From Thelonectria olida (Eukaryota; Ascomycota; Sordariomycetes; Hypocreales; Nectriaceae), in NCBI GenBank assembly GCA_020736575.1, contig JAGPYM010000010.1:558001-622000 (forward strand): a stretch of DNA of 64,000 nucleotides. Direction: 5' to 3'. Position numbers and translations under genes: made by a program. Below the pieces are notes generated by a model. That model saw nothing but the letters and a program-made list of their open reading frames with translations. It was not told where the DNA came from and made no database searches. Of the stretch, positions 55,701 to 64,000 are shown piece after piece (positions within the stretch are counted from its first letter, which is position 1; every line of letters begins with the position of its first letter).

Positions 55701-58578
55701 CTACTGGTTTAATATTTTCTTCATGTCATTAATTCTTCGTGTCTTCATCTCCGATCGGCTCAAGAGTACATACCGACGGAGGGCGAGGCAGCGTTCAGCA
55801 TTGGCAGCGAGGCATATGCCAGTGGTTTAATTTTATGTGTATTTATTTATTAGACCTCGTCAGAGGCAGATACCAAGGTTCACAGGCTTAGTGTTGGATG
55901 CATGTTACGACACGACTTTTACGGTAGATACTAGTGTCGAATAGGATAAAAGCAACGGGCTTTTGATATTCCAAGACACCATCTCTGAAGATGCTTGGAC
56001 CGAGTCCCAAATGATACGTGATTCGTGAGAATAGTATCGTGGCAAGGTCGACCGTCCGCAAACTTGCTAGGGACATATTGACAGATGTGAATCCCACCCT
56101 GAGATTCTATTCCCTTCAGTTCAGCGAACCAGGAAGCCACTTGATTTAGCCTTGTAACCTATAGCACACAAATAGCCAATGTCTCTTAGCCTACGAAACT
56201 GGGCCTAGTAGGCACAGACTTAGGCTCGCTGATGTGTTGATGAACTTAGGTTGCCCGCCGTTTTAACACCTGACTGGGCATGAGAATATCGGGGCAACGT
56301 AAGAGGGGTTGGTTATAGGCATGGGGATACTATGGCTAAGCTTGGGAGAGATAAGAGAGTGTATTCAATGATATTCACAAGGGGCGGAGTCTTCGGGCAT
56401 TCAATTCGATGCGAGAGAATGAGGGAACGTTGCATCACCTGATCCAACATCGCAGGCTGCGCTCCCCGGAAGGTATAGAATCCCATACATATAATGACTG
56501 AGCACCGAGAGCCCCGTCGTTACCTAATCATTACTCAGACAAAGTGTGCAAAGCTACACAGGCGCTGTGAATACGAACACTTACAGATTCTTTGAAGGTT
56601 GGGATAATCAACATTTGCAAAATCTGAGGAGCTATGGGCGTGTCTATACTGAGAAAAGTTGAGTCACATGGAGATCTACCTGTGTTAAGAATTCCACATT
56701 CATAGACTATCAACGTACATACTGCAAATTCATTGTAAGAGCGTACGCGAATCACCACTTACAACAACCATCCTTCAGAACAACACTCAGCTTCTAAGTA
56801 CCACATCAGTAAAGTCTGGTCTGGCTTGCCGTCAGTTTAGCCAGATCATTACTTCTGCATAGGTATCCTAATCAGAAGTAACACCCCCTCCATGACTAGA
56901 ACATGGACCGCCAACACTAATGACGGTTTTGCACGGCTTTTCGCAGGTGACAGGGCATCCACAAGGGTATCTGATGCACATAGTGGCGAAGAGTAGAAAG
57001 CTTTTCACAGAACCTAATGGAAATCATTAGTAGATATCACAATTATCATAGATCATAGGCTTACGAGGACAAGGAGTTTATTGAGCCTTGTCGACATATG
57101 GGTTGAAGGCTTGAACGAGATTGATAGAGAGCTGCAAGCTTTGCGTGATTTGAAATGTAAACGCGAGAGCATGAAGGAGGGCAGCATTATCACCTTATGT
57201 ACATCCCAAGCGGACTACAAGACGTGGCAAACAACAAAATGGCAGAATGATCTATTGCATGCAGGCTAGCTATTGCTGCGAGAGGGTTGCACTTTCAAGC
57301 ATCAGATGACTGCTTGGGGGCCCTCAAAAATACCTACCAGCAAACAGGTACATTTGCAAAAGCGGAAACTCCAACTCAAGCTGACGTGGCTTCACGTTTA
57401 CTTCTAGCCTCGGTCATATGGATGCGAGTGACTTTTGAGGCTCTGTTCCCGCAGGGGCCTCATTTCTCATCCAGTCCACACCCCATTGTGTACACAATGT
57501 ACCAAGCTTTAGAAGGGTATTGTCCCCGGGAAAAGTCCAGCTCCAACCTTATCGGTGGTGTGAGCTCAAGTGGCATCCAATTTTTGACGGTATGTTTGTC
57601 GCTTGACATTAACTAGCAATGGCAAGAGGTGAGCGGTTTCGGGACTCGCCCAGACTGAAGCTTGCACTGCTTCCCGTACACAATGATACTTGAGTTCTCG
57701 GGTAAAGTGCGTTATTTAGGAGGCAAAAGAACATTGTATCCGCACACGGAGGCTTGCTGGCTGTATGCACATTGGGTAGTATTGAACCAAGGAGTCTGCT
57801 ATGGTACGATTATGTGAGATACCACTACTCCTTCATGCCGAATTTGTCTTGGCTGCAGCCGGATAAAGAAGTCATGCAAGAGGTTGAAATTGTGTGATGA
57901 CATGATCTGATCTGCTGGTGGTCTTCTAGTTAGATTTGAGCCGCGATGTTATGACTACGCTGTTTGCTTATGCAAATTTGCCTGACCACCTAGTCGATAG
58001 CAACAGCATCAAACTCATCAAGAAGATCCTGAAGTTGCAGCTCCGCGCCACTTCCATCCGGGCAACCTCGGTCGGGCCTGGCAACAACGCAGCCGCGGCA
58101 TGATACAACAGCCTATCCTTGCTATGCTGCACCGCGTCAAAGTGCTTTATCATGTATTTGGTATGGGGCCTTCATTGCAGCGGCTCGCCGCGGTCGGGGG
58201 TCGCCTATAAGTCTGTATTAAAGCTGAACATTCCATCCATCTACGTGGGCAGGAAGCATTGCGAGACGTACGGGGAGGTCCATTCTAGGATGGACGTGGT
58301 GGCAAGTAAGGCATCTCTGGATGTGGGAGAGAAAATGTGAGCTCACTGGCTTTCGTTATATGAAGCGTCACGGTCGCGGCAGCTATGAGCTAACATAGCA
58401 GGAGCAGAGTTCGGCGCGCGGGGGATTACTACTCGTAAATTCCGACACATCTTGGACGGCACCTATAACCTAATGTTAGGTGTTCAGAACGCGATGATCT
58501 ATACTGAGACGACCAATTATGCATTAATGAGAAATCTATCTGTTTCCTAGTCTTATCCGATCCCAGTCGAACAAATCA
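55701..58578. other. Intergenic, 2.9 kb, with possible gene remnant
   Basis: Between about 57080 and 57620 two adjacent plus-strand frames (57081-57269 and 57287-57616) read protein-like text (DIWVEGLNEIDRELQALRDL and SRLLLASVIWMRVTFEALFP) but lack a plausible ATG and do not join by a normal intron. They might be a decayed gene. The rest is featureless. Confidence 0.35.
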
Positions 58579-61500
58579 CTACGACATCTTCTCAACTTCA
58601 CAATCGGGAACCCAATGTGCCCCTCCCGCACACCGATATCCGCCTTGCTGTTTGGTCCAAGCATATCCCCGTGGGCAACACCCAGACTTCATCAAGCGGG
58701 CCTTGTGTTGCTCAATCTTCTTCTTATGTTCCTCTTCAGCAATGATTTGCTTGACAAGCCTTTCTCGTTCGGCGTCGCGGGCGTTCTTCTCTGCTTCCAA
58801 AAGCTTGTCATGCTCCGCTTTCTCCTTCTCCTCCCGCTCCCTGTCTCTCTGAAGCTGCTCCCAGACGTCGTCGCTGACGCCTGCATCGCGCACGGGGTGC
58901 TTCTGGGGTTTCTTGTCGGCCTTGGGGCTGTCTGGAGACTTGCCATTGGGGTTTTGATCGTTCTTCTTGTCTTGTGTCGAAGCCCCGGTCGTCCGCGCGA
59001 CTGGCGGCACTGGTCGAGACCCAAGCGAAGCAGCGAGTGGCACCGCTCCGTTCAGCCCCTTCGACTTCGTAGTATTGATAGCTCTTTCCGTCCTCTCGTA
59101 GATCATGTAGTCCATGGCATAGTTGACGCCATCTTCGGACAGGACGTATGGCTCGCAGTCTAGGTCAACACCATGGAAAGTCTCCTTGGCGAGCTGGATG
59201 ACATCTCTTGCGTTCGCCCACCCTTCTTGGCTCATCAGCGCTCTCAGCTTCCTCTCAATCCCCTTTTCAAATGCCATTCGTGGAAACTCCAGACAAGAGA
59301 TGTCAAAGGTCGTCTTGCCCTTGTCTTCAATCATCTTCTTCTTCTCTCTGAGCTTGCTCGTCATGAGTTTAACACAGTCCTCAACGTTCAATGGCGCAAA
59401 GTCTATAACTTCAGGAAATCGACTCGACAGGCCCGGATTGGCGGACAAGAGCGAGTTGATGTCCTTGTCGTAGCCGGCCATGATGATGATGAGTTTGTTG
59501 TGGAACTTGGGCTTCGTCACACAGTCCACGATCTCATCGAGTGCTTCCTTCGCAAAATGGCTACCGCTGAGTCGATACGCTTCATCGATGAACAAGATTT
59601 TCCCCAAAGCCTTCTCGAACAGCTGTTGGACCTTCGGGCCTGTGTGGCCAACATAGGAGCCTATCAGATCTGTAGTCGAGCACTCGATGAGTTCAGCCTT
59701 AGCGAGCAATCCCATATCGTAGTAGACCTTTCCCATCTTCCTCGCCGTTGTAGTTTTGCCAACACCGCTCGGGCCACGGAAGAGAAAGTTGAAAGGAATC
59801 TCCGGATCCATTTCCAGTTTCTTTGCATCTTTTGCGCGCTTCTGGTAGCCTTCCAACAGAGCGATAATCTTCTCGCGTCCAATGTCTTCCATAAAGAGCT
59901 TCTTGACATCGGTGCCCTTCTCAGCCCGGTCATAGTCCGGGTCGAAATCGATGGCCTCCAAAGTGGTCCGTCGTTTGCTTTCTCCGCTGGAATAGCGTTT
60001 CTGATGACTTTCTTTTGCGCGCCCGAGAAGAATGTCGACCTCTCCTGCGTTGCCGAAATTGGGCCGGCGTCTCGCCAGACGGAGAACGTCGAGGGCGACC
60101 TTCTTCGCCTCTTCGGTAGCTTTGAAGCCTGAGCTCTGTAGCTTTCTGCTCAAAATCTCTACAAGCTCGTCATCGTTGAAGTCGTTGAAGACAAAAGCAG
60201 AGCTGAGAGGGAACCGTCGACTCAGACCAGGGTTGCAGGTCTGGAACATCTTCTCCATCTGGTCTTGGTAGCCGAGTAGTAAAACGCATCGATCCTCGCC
60301 TGGAACACTCTGGACCTCTGCCACAATTGTGTCGATGACGGCTGCTTTAAAGGAGTCGATACCTCCGCCCTTCTGGTCGCACAACCCGTACGCTTCGTCA
60401 ATGACGAGGACCTTTCCAACTGTCGCCGCCAATATCGCTTTAGTCTGCTTCTCGGAATGTCCAACATACGCTCCAACAAAGTCTGATGGGTTCTTGATCA
60501 CGACTTCGCCGTTGGACAAGAGTCCAAGATCAACAAGGATCTGGCCGAAGAGCTTGGCGACTGTTGTCTTTCCCTAGAGTCGAGATTAGCAGTGAGGGTG
60601 AGAGTGAGCTTGTTACGTACTGTGCCTGGTGATCCAAGGAACACGCGATTGAGGGAAAATTCGACCAAAGGCTCCTCGGCGTTTTCGCGCAGATAGTTGG
60701 CCTTCACCGTGTCCAAGAGGACCTTCAGAACTTCCTTGACTTCTTTCAGACCGATGAGCTTGTTCAGGTCTTGGAACGCTTTGCTCTTCGTCAACGCGTC
60801 TGTAGGCTCAGGGCCGATGATGTCCTCCTTTGTCAAGAACAAGTCGTTGGTTGGCTTGCCTGCCAGTCGCAAGAGGCGTATTCGCTCAGCTTGTCTGTTT
60901 GTCATGAGCTGGACAAAATTCTCAATGGCGCGCGCATTCCCAAATCCTTCCTTTCCTCGGATGTAGCCAACGCGTCGAGAGGCGATCCGGAAGAAGAGAC
61001 CCTCCGGCCCCTCTGCCACGTTCATTCGACCATTGTACTTAGTATGGACCTTTTGCTGGAGGATTTTATGAAGTTCTTTGTCCGTGTAGTCCTCGAACTT
61101 CATCTCGGTGGGAAAACGACTGGGGAATCCTGGGTTGTGGGCAAAAAAGGACTCCATCTGCCTGCTGTAGCCCGCCAGCACGAACACAATCTTACCTCGC
61201 AGGTTCTCAACCTCTGCAAGGATGTAGTCCAACACTGCCAATCCTCCCGAGCTGTTTCCAGAGGACAATTGATATGCCTCGTCGATGAATAGGACGCCGC
61301 CGCCGGCGTTTTTAATAGCCTCGAGCATATCCTCACACTTGGAGACTCCATCACTGGCCAGCTTCGACCCGGACGTCTCTGTGAAGACACCCCCAGGGAT
61401 AGCCCCAACTGATGTGAGAAACTTGCCATACAGGCGTGCAACAGTTGTTTTCCCTGTCCCCGGGTTGCCGAGCATCGAGCAGCTGTATCTCTCCTGTTCG

Positions 61501-64000
61501 AGATCTACACCCTGTCGGATCTTCGTGTCGACTCCGCTTTGGAGGGTCAAGAAACTTCTCTTGACAGATTCGAGTCCAATCATGCTCATAAGAGAATCCA
61601 AGGCGTCATTGTGAGAACCCTCCATCTTCTTCATTGCTTCCCACTCCGCCCTGGCCTTGCTGCCATCGCCGGGATCACCATTGGCAGTCTTGGGGTCCTT
61701 GGGAACTTGGGCAGTTGATGGTTGGCTCGACTTCTTCTGCGCCTGTTCTTCCTTGACCTTGTTCCTCCTCGCATTTGCGTCGCGCAGGGAACTCAGCTCC
61801 TTCCTCTTCTTCTCGAGCGATTCCGCTTGGATTTTTTCTTCCGCCTCATACTTAGACTGTTGTTGCTCATGATGAAGCGCATCCTCAATCTCTTGGAGTT
61901 CCTGTCGATACTTCTCTTGTGTCTCCAATCTTCTCCCCTCCAGTTCGAGATCTCGTCGGATTCTTTGGCGGGCGATTTCGTCTTCTCTATTGCAGGCGTC
62001 GCAAACACCCCCGGGATTCCCGCATGTGACCTTGCGAGTATGGCCGCGTGCGCATTTGACATGCAGGGGCTTTTCGCATGATATCATAGAGTGATCGGTA
62101 ACGAGATGACAAGAACGGGGGCAAGGATGTTTGCCGCATCTCAGCATAACGCCACATGGCTCTGCACAGCCTCCATCGGGACAATACTTGTCAAACTCTT
62201 CAGGAGACTTCAACAGTGGCGAAGTGTTGTCTGGATGTCGCTCGCAGCGCACCGGGACACCCTCAAACAAGCAGTCTTGCTCTTTCAAGAGGTCAAAGTA
62301 CTCTTTCCACATCTCGCCACCTTTATTGCTCTTCATAAAAGTGAACATATTCCCAAAAAGTACCATGCCGTTTCTCGCTCTTGACATGAGAACCACAAGT
62401 CGCTCGCGGGCGTTGAGAAAGCCAATGTCACCATCCGCGTTGCTTCGCGTGAGCGACACAATGACAATGTCAGACTCCTCTCCCTGGTAGTTGTCTATTT
62501 TCCACAAATGTTAGATGAGAGCCGAGGGATTAATTCTGAGCAACTTACCGATAGTGGATAGCCTCAATGCTTTCCTGTCGACCTTCGCTTGGGCTTCCGA
62601 CATCAATCCGGCTCGAACCAGGTCATGAGAGTCCAAGTCGTTCAAATACGGATCGTTTTCACCCCGGAGCATGTCCTTCAGCAAAGATAACTGACCGAGA
62701 TAAGGTGTCAAAACGACAAGTTTGTCAGAGGCGTAACCTTGCTGGCCGAGATATCTGACGAGCTTCAGGACCATTTGCGCTTCGTACTTGTTCTGTTTAC
62801 TCGCTCTCACAGCCAAGTCCCAGTCGTCTCCTGAACTCCCCTTGTCTTCATGATGTTCATGATGGACAAAGGTGACTCGATTCCGGAGTCCCCGAATTGG
62901 CTCTCGATCAAGGGTTTTTGGGGCGTCTTCCAACTCCTCATACGCCAACATTCGAGCGAAACGAGAAATGTCGGGATGACTGCGGTGTTGTTCCTGAAGA
63001 GTGGTGTAGTTGTGTCCCTGTAGAACCAGTCTCTCGAAAAGCGAGACATTAAGATCGTACCCCTCGCCCTTCTCTTTTGTCAGTTTATAATTCTTGACCT
63101 TTGGCCTCAGCTGCTTGTGATCTCCGATAAGAATGAGCTGCTTCACAGAAGGGCTCATAGCGGTGATGATGTGAGCTTCCAGAATTTCACCTGCCTCCTC
63201 GACCATGATGATGTCGGGATTAGCAGTGTTGATAATAGACTGATACATGGCTGCCGCTGTCGTGGTACATGCAATGATCCTCTTGCTCTTCAAAACTCGA
63301 CGATTTCTCTCAGCGAAAATGCTGTTGATTTTGTCTTGCAGCTGGTGCGCACATTCACTCAGTCGGACAAATTCCGAAATCTGTTCTTCTCGAATGTCCT
63401 GGGACCACTTCATCCTCAGATTGGATCTTTCCTCAAGTGGAATCTCCCACACTGAGGTACTGCAATGATCGAGAGATTGAACAAATGCCCGAAGGTTTCC
63501 CCTTTGAGAGGGTTGGGTCCATTCCATGAGAAGGTCCTCTGGTTGAAGAGCCCGATTCTCAGCATTGACAACTTTATATCCATCGCCAGACTCTGGAATC
63601 TGGAACGCATGCCAATAGGAGGAATAATCGTCAGAGAATTCGAGATATTCGAGAATATCTTCAGGCTGGACATCCTTCTGTGAAAGTTTCGCGCCAATCC
63701 TTTGCAACTCCTTGGCCTTCTCTGAAGCCTCCTTCTTCCTGGCATTGATGACGTTCCACTCCTCATACGTCGTCCTCAATGTTGAATCTCTCGCCAAATT
63801 CTTCAGGAGGACTCTCTCAGTCCTTTGGGTTGACTTGGAACCAAGCCGCACCATATCGTCAACCCCGACGCCAATTTCCATCAGGTCTTCCATGAACTGG
63901 TCCGTCGCATGGTTTGTGTACGCCAGGACCAATACTTTGAGATTAGTCAGGCGTAGGATGATCAAGATGATGAGAGCACCAAGGAAAGATTTACCAGTGC
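58579..64000 (-). CDS. ZNFX1/UPF1-like SF1 helicase fused to three CbxX/CfxQ AAA+ domains (5' end beyond window)
   Basis: Visible exons: 64000-62549, 62494-60621 and 60573-58579; introns 54 and 47 nt; about 1,770 residues seen. The frame enters at the right edge inside Walker A (TGKSFLGALI). Helicase motifs follow: PDIIMVEEAGEILEAH, LILIGDHKQLRPKV, LQEQHRSHPDI, LVVLTPYLGQL, DNYQGEESDIVIVSLTRSN and VLMSRARN. Cysteine clusters CGVMLRCGKHPCPRSCH and CGNPGGVCDAC resemble NF-X1 zinc fingers. A long coiled coil leads into three AAA+ modules of the CbxX/CfxQ-SpoVK type: P-loops GNPGTGKTT (about 61,470), GSPGTGKTT (split by the second intron) and GPSGVGKTT (about 59,760), each with Walker B FIDEAY or VIDEAY. 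The C-terminus carries GCCPRGYAW...GGYRCAGGAHWV. All P-loop lysines and acidic pairs are intact, so all four motors may work. An RNA-surveillance role is inferred from ZNFX1. Confidence 0.9.

Noticed and set aside
1..64000. tRNA, 5S rRNA, telomere repeat, CRISPR array or intact transposon
   Set aside because: I looked for tRNA B-box patterns, TTAGGG runs, regularly spaced repeats and terminal inverted repeats with transposase text; no convincing case was found by eye. A covariance-model scan would be needed to exclude RNA genes.

Overview
The window is nuclear DNA from a filamentous ascomycete (Pezizomycotina, most likely Sordariomycetes; I cannot name a species). The evidence is short spliceosomal introns of 45-70 nt with GTANGT donors and CTAAC-like branch sites, fungal-only families (Zn2Cys6 regulator, HET domain, TeaR-like polarity protein, fungal rhodopsin-like 7TM protein) and intergenic spaces of 0.5-3 kb. 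I propose spliced models for 20 protein genes. In every multi-exon model the reading frame closes across all junctions and the total length is divisible by three. Two genes run off the window edges. I saw no tRNA, rRNA, CRISPR array or intact transposon.

Region 1 (1-13.1 kb). After an edge gene for a degenerate DEAH-helicase-like protein come five genes that look like one catabolic cluster for uronic-acid polysaccharides: a Zn2Cys6 regulator, a GH28-like beta-helix hydrolase, a Dal5-type MFS permease, a GH88 unsaturated glucuronyl hydrolase and a secreted alginate-lyase-family polysaccharide lyase. Regulator/hydrolase and permease/GH88 are divergent pairs. The hexamer CTCCGG occurs in all three control regions. 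Inferred flow: the secreted lyase makes 4,5-unsaturated oligouronides, the permease imports them, and the intracellular GH88 and GH28-like enzymes finish them.

Region 2 (13.1-36.2 kb). A CHAT-type caspase-like protein, a J-domain protein, about 8 kb with no supportable gene, an MPPED-like metallophosphoesterase, a prenylated TeaR-like polarity anchor, a PsiD-like pyruvoyl decarboxylase and a Ure2-like glutathione transferase.

Region 3 (36.7-55.7 kb). A HET-domain protein, a secreted 14-cysteine protein of unknown role, a secreted pepsin-like protease with a basic insertion, a four-exon protein with a HeLo-like N-terminus, a CPA-type cation/proton antiporter, a secreted tyrosinase and a seven-helix fungal rhodopsin-like protein.

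Region 4 (58.6-64 kb, truncated). A giant ZNFX1/UPF1-like SF1 helicase with NF-X1-like cysteine clusters, fused to three tandem CbxX/CfxQ (SpoVK-type) AAA+ modules. The CHAT, HET, HeLo-like and ZNFX1-AAA genes are families linked elsewhere to cell-death, non-self or RNA-defence functions, but here they are dispersed, not an operon-like unit.
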